Below the pieces are notes generated by a model, which was given only the letters and a program-made list of their open reading frames with translations, made no database searches and was not told where the DNA came from. The position numbers and the translations under genes were made by a program. Below, one piece after another: positions 16,228-26,617 of a DNA stretch of 64,000 bases; the stretch's first letter is position 1; every line of letters starts with the position of its first letter. The stretch lies in NCBI RefSeq assembly GCF_002871795.1, contig NZ_PNHL01000008.1, positions 92,266-156,265 on the forward strand. The letters run 5' to 3'. This DNA is from Brachybacterium sp. UMB0905 (GTDB lineage Bacteria; Actinomycetota; Actinomycetes; Actinomycetales; Dermabacteraceae).

Positions 16228-16277
16228 CTTCGCACTTTTCCTGGCATCCGCGCGACCATGCCAGGAAAAGTGTGAAG
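16228..16277. repeat. strong inverted repeat (20-bp arms) in divergent gap
   Basis: Arms 16228-16247 and 16258-16277 are complementary over 20 bp with one G-T wobble (inner 15 bp cacttttcctggcat / atgccaggaaaagtg perfect) around a 10-nt loop. It sits between the divergent FAD-protein and membrane-protein genes, so it is not in a normal terminator position. Its A/T-rich arms stand out from the surroundings. Confidence 0.85.
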
Positions 16278-16329
16278 CGGTGACGATAGGGCGGGGCGTC
16301 GGAGTGGGGCCTGCAGCGCGGATGAGAGA

Positions 16330-17256
16330 ATGCGGGGCATGTCGAGCCCCGATGCCGCCTCGCCGCCCGACCCGCTGCAGGACACCACGCCCCAGGCCGC
16401 AGATACCGACCGTGGCAGCGCCCTGCTGCCCTGGGGCGGCCGCGTCGCCCGGATCCGCGCGGCTGTGCGCGAAGACGTGCTGCCCAGCGAACGAGCGGAC
16501 GCGGATGCGCTGGTGATGACCGCCTGGCTGACGGCTGACCAGCGGAAGCGGTACCTGGAGGGCCTGCGCGCCCGCGACGACTCCGAGGACTTCGCCCGCG
16601 CTCTGGCCGATGAGCGCCGTGTGGTGCTCGAGGAAGGGGCCGATCCCGTGCCCGATGAGCTGGAATCCGCCCGCGCGGCCGAGAAGGCGGCACGCCAGAT
16701 TCCGCTGCGGCTGCTGGAGGCGGCGCTGCTGCTGGTGGCGCTGGCCCTGGTGATCATGGGGCTTCGTGAGCTGGTTCCTCCCCGCAGCGCGGCCGGTCTC
16801 GCGGTGCTGTGGTACCTCGGCGGGGGGATCTTCGCCGCGATCGTAGCTGCCGCGGTGGGCCGTCTGGCGACGCGGCGGCGGGATAAGCAGCTGCTGGACT
16901 GGGCAGTCTCGCGCCCCGGGCAGCTGGGACGCGGTCTTCCGCTGCGGCGGCCGCTGCAGGGCGAGTCCCTGGGGCCGGCGATCGTGCAGGGCCTAGGGCC
17001 GGCGCTGCTTGTGGCCGTCGGGGTCATCAGCATCGTGGCGGGTGCGTCGGTGCTGCTCATCGTGCTGCTCTCCCGCGAGGGTCAGAACATGGTGCCGATG
17101 AGCATCTGGGCTCTGGTCGGCGGTGCGCTCGCGCTGATCCTCGCGGTGCTGATGTCTTACCTGCGGGCACGCAGGCTCTGGACCATGGCTCGCCGGACGC
17201 GTGCCGCGCAGTGGATCGGCGCGGCTCCGGCGGTCGAGGACTCCGACGGGATCTGA
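16330..17256 (+). CDS. four-helix membrane protein of unknown function
   Basis: A 308-residue protein with a soluble N-terminal 115 residues (VTAWLTADQRKRYLEGLRA-like helical region) and four hydrophobic segments: LLEAALLLVALALVIMGL, GLAVLWYLGGGIFAAIVAAA, IVQGLGPALLVAVGVISIVA and MSIWALVGGALALILAVLM. It ends in a basic tail. No enzymatic motif or family is recognised. Starts at 16330 and 16339 are both possible and neither has a clear ribosome-binding site. It is convergent with the MFS gene downstream (41 bp gap). Confidence 0.65.
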   Translation: MRGMSSPDAASPPDPLQDTTPQAADTDRGSALLPWGGRVARIRAAVREDVLPSERADADALVMTAWLTADQRKRYLEGLRARDDSEDFARALADERRVVLEEGADPVPDELESARAAEKAARQIPLRLLEAALLLVALALVIMGLRELVPPRSAAGLAVLWYLGGGIFAAIVAAAVGRLATRRRDKQLLDWAVSRPGQLGRGLPLRRPLQGESLGPAIVQGLGPALLVAVGVISIVAGASVLLIVLLSREGQNMVPMSIWALVGGALALILAVLMSYLRARRLWTMARRTRAAQWIGAAPAVEDSDGI

Positions 17257-17296
17257 GGCGGCAGGGGCGCCGCGGCGCATTGGCGCTGCGGCAGGC

Positions 17297-18625
17297 TCAG
17301 GTGCGCTCCAGCGCATCGGCCTCCGACGGGGCGGACTCGGAGGTGCCGTCCGCGAGCAGCCCGCGTTCACGGGCGAAGTCCTGCCAGCGCGGAGAGGTCG
17401 GCACCTGCCGCAGGTCTCGGCCCAGCAGCACCACAAGGGCCCCGGCGGCGGTGATCACGGCGAAGACGAGCATCGTCGGCAGGGCTCCGACGAGGTCCAG
17501 GCCCCAGCCGGCGATCGCGGGTGCGAGCGGCATCATGCCCATCGCCCCAAGTCCCATGAAAGCGCCGACGCGCCCCATCATCGCCCGCGGGGTGAGATGC
17601 ATGAAGAAGCCCTGGCTGCTGGCGTTCAGGGCGGGCAGCCATAGGCCCATCACGGCGTAGGCCCCAGCGATCCACCACATCGAGGGCAGCAGCGGGATCA
17701 CCGCGCCGAGCACGGCTAGCAGCAGCAGCGGCGCGGCAGTCAGGATTCCAGTGGGAACCCGGACGACGAGCCAGGGCGCGAGGAGGGCACCGAGGAGGAT
17801 CGACGCGGCCAGCACCGTGTTCAGCAGGCCGATGCGCGCAGCCGGCACGCCCTGATCGGCGAGGTTCAGCGTGACCGCGAGCAGCAGCCCGTTCGAGCCG
17901 AGGTTCACGAGCATCGCGCAGGCCATAAGCTGCAGGCGGATGGACTGCGAGCGGACCCAGGCCCAGGCTTCCCCGAGCTCTTCGCGCACACGGCGGTGCG
18001 GCGCATCGGCGGTGCTCGACCGGTAGTCGCCGCGCAGTGCGAAGGTCGCGAGCAGCGAGCCGAGGTTCCCCAGCAACTGGGCGAGGGCGGGCAGGGCGAT
18101 GTTCACCGCGAGCAGCGCACCGCCCGTAGGTCCGGCTGCCATCTCGATGGCCGCACCGCGTCCCTCGTTGACGGAGACGGCGCGGGGCAGCTGCTCGGGG
18201 GTGACGATCTGCTTGAGCATGGGGTCCGAGGCCGAACCGAGCAGGGTCCCCCGCGCGGCATTGACGAAAGCGATCGTGGCGAGCACCGTCAAGCTCCCCC
18301 AGCCCTGCAGCAGCACGACGATGAGCAGGGCTTGCATCACCATGCCGGTGACAGCGGCGAGCAGCCGCAGGCGCCGTCGGTCGTAGCGGTCGGCGAGTAG
18401 GCCGCCCGGGATCATCGCCGCCAGCGTGCCGAGTCCCTGCACGAGCCCCACCATGCCCGTTGCGGCCAGAGAGCCGGTGACGGCGAAGGCGACGAGCGGG
18501 AAGGCGAACATCCCGATGCCCGCCCCGAGATCGAGGGCCGTCCCACCGATCACCCAGGCGAGGTATTCACGGTTGCGGCGCAGCGGCGGAGCGGGGGTGG
18601 CGGGGTTGTCCGCGATGTCGGTCAT
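17297..18625 (-). CDS. MFS transporter (drug exporter-like)
   Basis: About 442 residues with roughly 12 transmembrane helices. The MFS loop 2-3 signature appears as MIPGGLLADRYDRRRLRLLA, and GRGAAIEMAAGPTGGALLA follows in the middle of the N-half. The order of motifs is that of the MFS_3/Enterobactin-exporter-like group, so it is likely a proton-driven exporter; the substrate is unknown. Two other in-frame ATGs lie 12 and 36 nt upstream. It is divergent from an ArsR-type regulator with a shared 92-bp gap, the usual arrangement for a substrate-induced efflux gene. Confidence 0.85.
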   Translation of the reverse strand: MTDIADNPATPAPPLRRNREYLAWVIGGTALDLGAGIGMFAFPLVAFAVTGSLAATGMVGLVQGLGTLAAMIPGGLLADRYDRRRLRLLAAVTGMVMQALLIVVLLQGWGSLTVLATIAFVNAARGTLLGSASDPMLKQIVTPEQLPRAVSVNEGRGAAIEMAAGPTGGALLAVNIALPALAQLLGNLGSLLATFALRGDYRSSTADAPHRRVREELGEAWAWVRSQSIRLQLMACAMLVNLGSNGLLLAVTLNLADQGVPAARIGLLNTVLAASILLGALLAPWLVVRVPTGILTAAPLLLLAVLGAVIPLLPSMWWIAGAYAVMGLWLPALNASSQGFFMHLTPRAMMGRVGAFMGLGAMGMMPLAPAIAGWGLDLVGALPTMLVFAVITAAGALVVLLGRDLRQVPTSPRWQDFARERGLLADGTSESAPSEADALERT

Positions 18626-18653
18626 ACCGGAGACCATACTCACGCACCATCTA

Positions 18654-18675
18654 TTGCGCACTTGTTTTTGCGCAC
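18654..18675. promoter_or_regulatory. direct-repeat operator candidate between MFS and ArsR-like genes
   Basis: ttgcgcac occurs at 18654-18661 and 18668-18675, centre spacing 14 bp, in the 92-bp divergent gap. A related cacgcac lies just to the left. Placement fits an operator for the adjacent winged-helix regulator controlling both genes. Confidence 0.45.
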
Positions 18676-18716
18676 CGTCTGATGAGACATGGGCGCCTCG
18701 CGTTTACGCTGGGTCC

Positions 18717-19391
18717 ATGGCCTCCGATGACATCCCGCGCCCGATGGGGCCGCGCCATGCCTCTCGTGATCAGTTGCGCGCTCTCGCGCACCCGCTGCGC
18801 CTGGAGATCATGACGCGCGTGGGCCGACGCGGCACCGCCCGTGCCGCGGACATCGCCGCGGATCTCGGCATCCCGGCGAACTCCGTGAGCTACCACCTGC
18901 GGATCCTCGCCCGCGGCGGCGTGATCGTGGAGGCGCCGGAGGCGGCGCGGGATCGGCGCGACCGGGTGTGGACGCTCGCCCAGCATTCCTTCGAGCACGG
19001 ACAGCGCGCGTCGAACAACCCCGGGGAAAGAGACCGCGACTATCTCGACGCCTCCGCCGCGACGTCACTGGCCGGCATTGACTGGTTCCGCAACGCGTGG
19101 ACGCGGCATCTCGCCACGCTGCGGGACAGCTCCGCGACGTCTGAGGGGAGCTCCTCGCAGGGCACCCTGCTGGCCATGGATCTGCGCATGTCCCCGCAGC
19201 AGGCGGAGGAGCTCACCGCCACGATCACCGCGGCGATCAAGGACGCGAACCGACTCAACCGCGATGAGCACGGCGTGGATCTCCCCGGTGATCCGGACTC
19301 CGAGGGCTGCGCACAGGACTTCCGCATTCTGTTCGCGATCACGGAAGACTCCCCCGGCGCCCCGGACCACCCCGCCCCGCACAGCGACTGA
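18717..19391 (+). CDS. ArsR-type winged-helix transcriptional regulator
   Basis: A 224-residue regulator. The HTH domain is at about 15-90 ([20 protein letters not shown], then [20 protein letters not shown] and [10 protein letters not shown]), typical of the HTH_20/ArsR family. The C-terminal part ([30 protein letters not shown]) is a helical effector or dimerisation domain seen in regulators next to MFS pumps. There is no metal-binding Cys cluster, so the inducer is probably organic. The gene is divergent from the MFS gene and probably represses both. The ATG has no strong Shine-Dalgarno; a leaderless start is possible. Confidence 0.82.
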   Translation: MASDDIPRPMGPRHASRDQLRALAHPLRLEIMTRVGRRGTARAADIAADLGIPANSVSYHLRILARGGVIVEAPEAARDRRDRVWTLAQHSFEHGQRASNNPGERDRDYLDASAATSLAGIDWFRNAWTRHLATLRDSSATSEGSSSQGTLLAMDLRMSPQQAEELTATITAAIKDANRLNRDEHGVDLPGDPDSEGCAQDFRILFAITEDSPGAPDHPAPHSD

Positions 19392-19485
19392 CGGCCCTCG
19401 CCCCTCTCCGCCCACGCCCACGCGTGGCGCACCCCGCATCGCGCCGTCAGCACTCCCCCAGCGCACCCTCCGTAGACTCGGGTCC

Positions 19486-20478
19486 ATGACGACTTCGAGC
19501 ACCCCGACCTCGCCCGACGCCACGAAGACCCCCACCCGCGCCTGGGGCATCGGCTTGGCCACCCGCGCCGCCGACGGCTCCACCCTGGATGTCTGGTACC
19601 CGGCGCCGCAGCTCGGTGAGGCCCCCGCGGAGACTGAGGCCCATCCGCTGCATGCCCAGCTCGGCGGTGCCGCGCGCACCGATGAGGTGCGCGGCACCAC
19701 CCAGGAGGTCGTGGTGCGCGCGATCGAGCTGGCCGCTCCCCCGGCCGATGCTGAGGACGCCTACCTGCGTCTGCACCTGCTCTCCCATCGGCTCATCCGG
19801 CCCAACGCCCAGAACCTCGATGGGCTGTTCGGGAAGCTCACCAACGTGGTGTGGACCTCCGAGGGCCCCTGCGCCGTGGCTGGTTTCGAGGAGACACGGC
19901 TGCGCCTGATCGCCGCGGGCCGCACCCCCACGGTGCTGAGCGTCGACAAGTTCCCGCGCATGGTCGACTACGTAATGCCGACCGGGGTGCGCATCGGCGA
20001 TGCGGACCGAGTACGGCTCGGCGCGCACCTCGCCGAAGGCACCACCGTCATGCATGAGGGCTTCGTGAACTTCAACGCCGGGACGCTCGGCACCTCCATG
20101 ATCGAGGGCCGCATCTCCCAGGGCGTCATCGTCGGGGACGGCTCGGACATCGGCGGCGGCGCCTCCACCATGGGCACCCTCTCCGGCGGCGGCACCGAAC
20201 GGGTCTCCATCGGCCGACGCTCCCTGGTGGGCGCCGAGGCCGGGGTGGGCATCGCCCTGGGCGATGACTGCGTCGTGGAGGCCGGGCTGTACGTCACCGC
20301 CGGCACGAAGGTTGAGCTGGTGGGCGAACGGGATGGCGAGTCCCGCGTGGTGAAGGCCAGCGAACTCTCGGGCGTGTCGAACTTGCTGTTCCGCCGCCAT
20401 TCCCTGACCGGGGCGGTGCAGGCCGTGGCCCGCGCCGGGCAGACCGTCGCGCTGAACGCCGACCTGCACGCGAACTGA
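19486..20478 (+). CDS. dapD: 2,3,4,5-tetrahydropyridine-2,6-dicarboxylate N-succinyltransferase
   Basis: Trimeric hexapeptide acyltransferase of the succinylase lysine/diaminopimelate pathway, using succinyl-CoA. The 330-residue protein has the long actinobacterial N-terminal domain ([20 protein letters not shown]). The beta-helix follows ([40 protein letters not shown]) and then [20 protein letters not shown], the CoA-site signature. It supplies the substrate line that continues through DapC (26618-27826) and DapE (13191-14294). Confidence 0.94.
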   Translation: MTTSSTPTSPDATKTPTRAWGIGLATRAADGSTLDVWYPAPQLGEAPAETEAHPLHAQLGGAARTDEVRGTTQEVVVRAIELAAPPADAEDAYLRLHLLSHRLIRPNAQNLDGLFGKLTNVVWTSEGPCAVAGFEETRLRLIAAGRTPTVLSVDKFPRMVDYVMPTGVRIGDADRVRLGAHLAEGTTVMHEGFVNFNAGTLGTSMIEGRISQGVIVGDGSDIGGGASTMGTLSGGGTERVSIGRRSLVGAEAGVGIALGDDCVVEAGLYVTAGTKVELVGERDGESRVVKASELSGVSNLLFRRHSLTGAVQAVARAGQTVALNADLHAN

Positions 20479-20518
20479 CCGGACCCACACGCACACGGCA
20501 CAGCGGGGACGGCACAAG

Positions 20519-21478
20519 GTGGCAGCACGCGCGCGGCAGCGCCGCGGATCGCGCAGCATCACCCGCCGCTCCCCGCTGCGCCATCTCGTGATGCCGCTCG
20601 TCCTCGTGCTGCTGCTGGGCGGTATCGCCGGGGGCAGCTATGTGGCGCTGCAGCGCTACGGCACGCCCGTCGGTGAGGGCACGTGCATGGCGACAGGCCT
20701 GGGGACGAGCCACCGCTACACCGTCGAGCGGGTGGCGAATGCGGCGCTGATCAGCGCGGTCGCGGTGGACCGACAGCTGCCGCCGCGCGCCGCCTCGATC
20801 GCGCTCGCGACCGCGTACCAGGAGTCGCAGCTGCGCAACATCGACTACGGGGACCGTGACTCGGTGGGCCTGTTCCAGCAGCGGCCCTCGCAGGGCTGGG
20901 GCAGCGTCGAGCAGATCATGGACCCCGTCTACTCCACGAACGCGTTCTATGACGCGCTCGAGCAGATTCCCGGCTACGCCGAGGGCGACATCAACGATGT
21001 GGCGCAGCGCGTGCAGCGCTCCGGCCATCCCGAGGCCTACCGGGATCACGAGACCGAGGGGCGGCTGTATGCGAGCGCGCTGACCGGGCAGAGCGGTCCG
21101 AACCTCGTGTGCACCCTCGGGCTGGCCCGCGGCACCTCCTCCCCCGAGATGGTGCGCGAACAGCTGGTGCGCCAGTTCCCGCGGGCGGTCGAGTCCGGCC
21201 GGATCGGCGTGACGCTGGATTCCGCCCGCGCCGTGGCCGGGCAGGTGCCGACGCACGCGGGAGCGACCGCGCTCGTGCTCGATCCGGGCGACGATGAGGC
21301 CCTGGGCTGGGCGCTTGCCAACTGGGCGGTGGCCCGCGCGGCCGAGGATGCGGTGGTGCAGGTGTCCTACCGCGGGCGAGCCTGGGAGCGCGCCGCCCGC
21401 GGCGCCGACGCCGAACGCTGGGGCGAGGTCGCCGGCGGCGCCCCGGAGCGTGTGGTGGTCCTGGTCAGCGGGGGCTGA
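20519..21478 (+). CDS. membrane-anchored lysozyme-like exported protein
   Basis: A 319-residue protein with one N-terminal transmembrane segment (HLVMPLVLVLLLGGIAGGSY, about 22-41) and an extracytoplasmic domain. The stretch IALATAYQESQLRNIDYGDR with DSVGLFQQRPSQGWGSVEQI resembles a soluble-lytic-transglycosylase/lysozyme-like fold, with Glu in YQES as the candidate catalytic residue. Actinobacterial homologues carry loose names such as heavy-metal transporter without support. The start is GTG at 20519 with a weak ribosome-binding site, 40 bp after dapD. A cell-wall role is inference. Confidence 0.7.
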   Translation: MAARARQRRGSRSITRRSPLRHLVMPLVLVLLLGGIAGGSYVALQRYGTPVGEGTCMATGLGTSHRYTVERVANAALISAVAVDRQLPPRAASIALATAYQESQLRNIDYGDRDSVGLFQQRPSQGWGSVEQIMDPVYSTNAFYDALEQIPGYAEGDINDVAQRVQRSGHPEAYRDHETEGRLYASALTGQSGPNLVCTLGLARGTSSPEMVREQLVRQFPRAVESGRIGVTLDSARAVAGQVPTHAGATALVLDPGDDEALGWALANWAVARAAEDAVVQVSYRGRAWERAARGADAERWGEVAGGAPERVVVLVSGG

Positions 21479-21532
21479 GCGTCCCGAGGCGCACTCCCCC
21501 GGGCGCAGCGCCCCTCGCCTCACCTGCGCAGG

Positions 21533-22387
21533 TCAGTGCGTCTCGATGCCCCGGGCGCGGAACTGCTCGCGCACCCGCTCCACCGTCTCCTTGCTGGGCG
21601 GCTGGGCGTCCCGGAGCTTGTACTCCATGCCCAGCGCATCCCACTTGTCCTGGCCCATGTTGTGGAAGGGCAGCACCTCCACGCGCTCGACCACATCCCT
21701 CCAGCGGCAAACGATGTCGGCGATGTTCTCGACGTTCTCCACGTCGTCGGTCCATTCGGGCACCACCACGAAACGCACCCAGATCTTCACGCCCTTGGCG
21801 TTCAGCCGGTCGCCGAAGTCGATGGTGGGCTGCAGGGCTCGCCCAGTGAGCTTCTTGTAGGACTCCTCGCTGCCGGACTTCACGTCCAGCAGCACCAGGT
21901 CCACGTTGTCGAGGAAGGAGTCGGTGGCCACGGCGCCGAGGAACCCAGAGGTGTCGATCGCGGTGTGCACCCCCATCTCCTTCGCTGCCCGCAGCACGTT
22001 CTTGGCGAAGGCGGGCTGCATGAGCACCTCCCCGCCGGAGAGGGTGATCCCGCCACCGGAGGCCTCGAACACCCGCCGGTAGCGCTTGATGCGGCGCACG
22101 ATCTCCTTGAGGGTGACATCCCGCCCCCGGCGCATCTCCATGGTGTCGGGGTTGTGGCAGTACACGCAGCGCAGCGGGCAGCCGGAGAAGAACACGGTCA
22201 GGCGCGTGCCGGGACCGTCCACTGCGGTGACCAGCTCCCAGGAGTGGATGGAGGCCAGTTCCCCGCCGCGGATCGCGGCCAGGCGCTCCGAGCGCTCCAG
22301 CTCGGCTTCGGCCATGCCTTCGATGCCGGCGCCGGTGCGTCGGTTCTCGATCGGTGTGGCCAGGCGCAGGTCGATGCTTCCGCCCAT
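21533..22387 (-). CDS. pflA: pyruvate formate-lyase activating enzyme
   Basis: Radical-SAM enzyme (284 residues) that installs the glycyl radical on pyruvate formate-lyase. The [4Fe-4S] cysteines are C70, C74 and C77 in FFSGCPLRCVYCHNPDT. Further motifs are GGGITLSGGEVLMQP and DTSGFLG. An N-terminal extension of about 45 residues precedes the usual start (SIHSWELVTAVDGPGTR). ATG 22387 has a GAGGAGGAG ribosome-binding site. It is the last gene of the pfl cluster; its substrate Gly is on the separate small subunit immediately upstream. Confidence 0.93.
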   Translation of the reverse strand: MGGSIDLRLATPIENRRTGAGIEGMAEAELERSERLAAIRGGELASIHSWELVTAVDGPGTRLTVFFSGCPLRCVYCHNPDTMEMRRGRDVTLKEIVRRIKRYRRVFEASGGGITLSGGEVLMQPAFAKNVLRAAKEMGVHTAIDTSGFLGAVATDSFLDNVDLVLLDVKSGSEESYKKLTGRALQPTIDFGDRLNAKGVKIWVRFVVVPEWTDDVENVENIADIVCRWRDVVERVEVLPFHNMGQDKWDALGMEYKLRDAQPPSKETVERVREQFRARGIETH

Positions 22388-22486
22388 GTCTCCTCCTCGA
22401 CCGAAGCGCCGGGCGGCCATGCCGCCCGGCGCCTGCGGTGATCAATGATCGTCGTGCGTCAGATGCGCCCTACCGGGCGCGGGCGC

Positions 22487-22738
22487 TCAGGCGCCCTGGT
22501 GGAAGGTGCGGTTCAGCACGTCCAGCTGCTGCTCGCGGGTGAGCTTCACGAAGTTCACCGCGTAGCCCGACACGCGCACGGTCAGGTTCGGGTAGTTCTG
22601 CGGGTTGTCCATCGCGTCCTGCAGCGTCTCCTTGTTCAGGACGTTGATGTTCGCGTGGTACAGCCCGGACTCCATGTTGTTGTTCTCGCGGTTGGCCTTC
22701 ATCGAGGCGAGCCGCTCGTCGAACGTCTTGGTAGCCAT
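22487..22738 (-). CDS. glycyl-radical domain subunit of pyruvate formate-lyase (GrcA-like)
   Basis: An 83-residue protein carrying only the glycyl-radical domain. After a 22-residue leader it reads [39 protein letters not shown] (radical Gly at 58) and [15 protein letters not shown], colinear with the last 60 residues of E. coli PflB and with YfiD/GrcA. An AAGGAGAA ribosome-binding site directly precedes the ATG, so it is a real gene rather than the tail of a frameshifted pflB. It lies between pflB and pflA. Since the large subunit lacks this domain, it must act as the obligatory radical subunit and not merely as a repair protein. Confidence 0.9.
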   Translation of the reverse strand: MATKTFDERLASMKANRENNNMESGLYHANINVLNKETLQDAMDNPQNYPNLTVRVSGYAVNFVKLTREQQLDVLNRTFHQGA

Positions 22739-22817
22739 GTGGTTCTCCTTCGGTGGTGCGATGTCCCGGGGACGGGGCCGTCCTCGGCGGTCAGTGGTGG
22801 TCAGGGGCCGGACGGGG

Positions 22818-24926
22818 TCAGTCCTCGTCCATGATGAAGCCGGCGTCCAGGATGCCCGTGAGGTTCTTGACCTGCTCCTCCTTGTTGCGGCCCAGGCCCT
22901 GCGGGGTGATCGTGTTGGTCAGCGAGATGCCGTCCAGCGCGTCGTTGTAGTCCAGCTTGCCCACGCTCAGCATGGAGGCGACCATGCCGTGGGTGTCGGC
23001 GCCGTTCTCCGGGTTCGCGCCCGGCGAGAAGGGGGTGCCCTTCACGTGGCCCGACGGGAAGGAGCCGGTGGCCTTGCCGTACACCACGTTCGAGGTGATG
23101 GTCAGCACCGACTGGGTCGGGATCGCGTCGCGGTACATCGGGATCGCGTTGATCTTCTGCATCACGGTATGCACGATCGTCGCGGCGATGTCGTCGGCGC
23201 GGTCATCGTCGTTGCCGTAGCGGGGGAAGTCGCCCTCGGTGATGTAGTCCACCACCAGGCCGGTCTCATCGCGCACCGGGGTGACCTTCGCGTACTTGAT
23301 GGCCGACAGGGAGTCCGCCACGATCGCCAGACCCGCGATGCCGCAGCCCATGGTGCGGACGATCTCGGAGTCGTGCAGCGCCATCTCGATGGACTCGTAG
23401 GCGTACTTGTCGTGGCTGTAGTGGATGATGTTCAGGGCCTCCACGTAGGTGCCCACCACCCAGTCCAGCATCTCCTCGTACTTGGCCCAGACCTCGTCGA
23501 AGTCCAGCGGTCCGTCGCCCTCGATCGGGGTGTGGCCGGTGGTGACCTGCTTGCCGGTCATCTCGTCGCGGCCGCCGTTGATGGCGTACAGCAGGGACTT
23601 CGCGGCGTTGACGCGGGCGCCGAAGAACTGCATCTGCTTGCCGACCTTCATCGGCGAGACGCAGCAGGCGATCGCGGCATCGTCGCCCCAGCGGTCACGG
23701 ATCTGCTTATCGGACTCGTACTGCACCGAGCTGGTCTCGATGGAGATGGCCGAGCAGAAGTTCTTGTAGCCCTCGGGCAGCTCCGGATCCCAGAAGATGG
23801 TGATGTTCGGCTCCGGGGCGGGGCCCAGGTTCCGCAGGGTCTGCAGCAGGCGGAACGAGGTCTTGGTGACCTGGCTGCGCCCGTCCTCGCCCATGCCGCC
23901 ATCGGACCAGGTGGCCCAGTAGGGGTCGCCGGAGAAGATCTGGTCATAGTCGATGGTGCGCAGGAAGCGCACGATCCGCAGCTTGATGACCAGCGCGTCG
24001 ATGATCTCCTGCGCCTCCTGCTCGGTGATCGTGCCGGCAGCCAGGTCGCGCTCGAAGTAGATGTCGAAGAACGCGGACAGGCGGCCGATGCTCATCGCGG
24101 CGCCGTCCTGGCTCTTCACGGAGGCGAGGTAGGCCATGTAGGTCCACTGCACGGCTTCCTGCGCGGTGGCGGCCGGGCGCTTCAGGTCCAGGCCGTAGAG
24201 CTCACCGAGGGTCACCAGCTTCTTGAGCGCCTTGATCTGCTCGGCGTGCTCCTCGCGGTAGCGGGCCCAGTGCTCGCTGAACGGCTGATCGGCCACCGAG
24301 TCCTTGGCCTGCTGCTTCTCCTCGATGAGGAAGTCCGCGCCGTACAGGGCCAGGCGGCGGTAGTCGCCGATGATGCGACCGCGGCCGTAGGCGTCCGGCA
24401 AGCCGGTGATGATGTGGCTGGAGCGGGCGGCGCGGATGCGCGGGGTGTAGATGTCGAAGACACCGTCGTTGTGGGTCTTGCGGTAGCGGGTGAAGATCTT
24501 CTTGATCTCCGGCTCCGGCTCCTTGCCCGCCTCCTTGATGGCGGTCTCGACCATGCGCCAGCCGCCGAAGGGCATCATGGCGCGCTTGAGCGGCACATCG
24601 GTCTGGAGGCCCACGACCACGTCGTCGTCCTCGCTGATGTAGCCGGCGGGGAAGGCGTCGATATCGGCCGGGGTGTGGGTGTCCACGTCGTAGACGCGGC
24701 GGCGACGCTCCTCGGAGAGGTAGTTCTTCTCCAGGTGGTCCCACACGCGCAGGGTCTTCTCGGTGGGGTCGGCCAGGAAGCTGGCGTCACCGTCGTAGGG
24801 GGTGTAGTTGCGCTGGATGAAGTCGCGGACGTCGATCTTCTCCTGCCACGGGCCGACAGCGAAGCCCTTCCAGGCGTCAGGGCCCGCAGCTTCGGTGTCC
24901 GGGCGTTCAGTGGTGGCAGTCGTCAT
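22818..24926 (-). CDS. pflB: pyruvate formate-lyase large subunit, lacks glycyl-radical domain
   Basis: Formate C-acetyltransferase (pyruvate + CoA to acetyl-CoA + formate), cytosolic, anaerobic. The 702-residue protein aligns with the PFL barrel: the adjacent catalytic cysteines C421-C422 lie in AIACCVSPM. It ends [15 protein letters not shown], exactly where E. coli PflB would continue into the HLNVNV...RVSGYAV radical domain. That domain is the next gene. The ATG has a GAGGAGGGA ribosome-binding site. A promoter candidate and a palindrome lie upstream. Retention of every other region suggests a functional two-part enzyme. Confidence 0.92.
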   Translation of the reverse strand: MTTATTERPDTEAAGPDAWKGFAVGPWQEKIDVRDFIQRNYTPYDGDASFLADPTEKTLRVWDHLEKNYLSEERRRRVYDVDTHTPADIDAFPAGYISEDDDVVVGLQTDVPLKRAMMPFGGWRMVETAIKEAGKEPEPEIKKIFTRYRKTHNDGVFDIYTPRIRAARSSHIITGLPDAYGRGRIIGDYRRLALYGADFLIEEKQQAKDSVADQPFSEHWARYREEHAEQIKALKKLVTLGELYGLDLKRPAATAQEAVQWTYMAYLASVKSQDGAAMSIGRLSAFFDIYFERDLAAGTITEQEAQEIIDALVIKLRIVRFLRTIDYDQIFSGDPYWATWSDGGMGEDGRSQVTKTSFRLLQTLRNLGPAPEPNITIFWDPELPEGYKNFCSAISIETSSVQYESDKQIRDRWGDDAAIACCVSPMKVGKQMQFFGARVNAAKSLLYAINGGRDEMTGKQVTTGHTPIEGDGPLDFDEVWAKYEEMLDWVVGTYVEALNIIHYSHDKYAYESIEMALHDSEIVRTMGCGIAGLAIVADSLSAIKYAKVTPVRDETGLVVDYITEGDFPRYGNDDDRADDIAATIVHTVMQKINAIPMYRDAIPTQSVLTITSNVVYGKATGSFPSGHVKGTPFSPGANPENGADTHGMVASMLSVGKLDYNDALDGISLTNTITPQGLGRNKEEQVKNLTGILDAGFIMDED

Positions 24927-25018
24927 GGGGTCCCTCCTCGATACGGAAGGGTCCGGCGGGATCGAAGGCCGATCAGGTCGAGCCCTTCCTCTGTGACACC
25001 ACCAGGGTACCGGCCGCC

Positions 25019-25064
25019 CCCCGAGCTGTCTCGGGGCCTATAGTCCCGCCTCTGACCTGCACAA
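25019..25064 (-). promoter_or_regulatory. pfl promoter and leader palindrome (candidate)
   Basis: On the minus strand a -35-like TTGTGC (25059-25064) and a -10-like TATAGG (25037-25042) are separated by 16 nt. Immediately downstream, near the expected transcription start, is the perfect palindrome CCCCGAG-ctgt-CTCGGGG (25019-25036), which could be an operator or a 5' mRNA hairpin. No convincing FNR or Rex consensus is seen. Confidence 0.4.
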
Positions 25065-25142
25065 ATGCGAGCTCGATCACGGCGAACATCAGTCCTCCGA
25101 CCCTTGCGTCGAAACGGTGTGACGGAGCCGACGAAAACACGC

Positions 25143-25174
25143 CGCGAGCCCGTCGAAGGTCCGACGGGCTCGCG
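25143..25174 (-). terminator. rho-independent terminator of gltA
   Basis: CGCGAGCCCGTCG and CGACGGGCTCGCG form a perfect 13-bp stem with loop AAGGTC. On the minus strand the stem is followed by GTGTTTTC. It lies 33 nt beyond the citrate synthase stop. Confidence 0.88.
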
Positions 25175-25206
25175 GGCAGGCGGGACGTGAGACGGGGCTG
25201 GGCGGA

Positions 25207-26556
<1,350 letters not shown>

Positions 26557-26590
26557 GGGCTCTCCGTTGTGCGTGGTCGGATCGGTCAGG

Positions 26591-26606
26591 CGGGGGCGCG
26601 CCCCCG
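26591..26606. repeat. 16-bp perfect GC palindrome
   Basis: cgggggcgcgcccccg in the 61-bp gap between the dapC stop and the gltA start. It may act as a weak terminator or stability element. Confidence 0.5.
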
Positions 26607-26617
26607 AGAGTGTGCGG

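Noticed and set aside
18426..18716. Extended N-terminus of the ArsR-like regulator
   Set aside because: It would lie antisense to the MFS gene and across the operator; the winged-helix domain starts soon after ATG 18717.
22605..25043. 812-codon plus-strand frame over the pfl genes
   Set aside because: Shadow of pflB; composition is Val/Gly/His/Arg-rich without motifs.
26591..26606. Perfect palindrome as a regulatory operator for gltA
   Set aside because: It lies downstream of the gltA coding start in the transcript of neither gene's promoter with any supporting element; simple GC palindromes of this kind are expected at this base composition.
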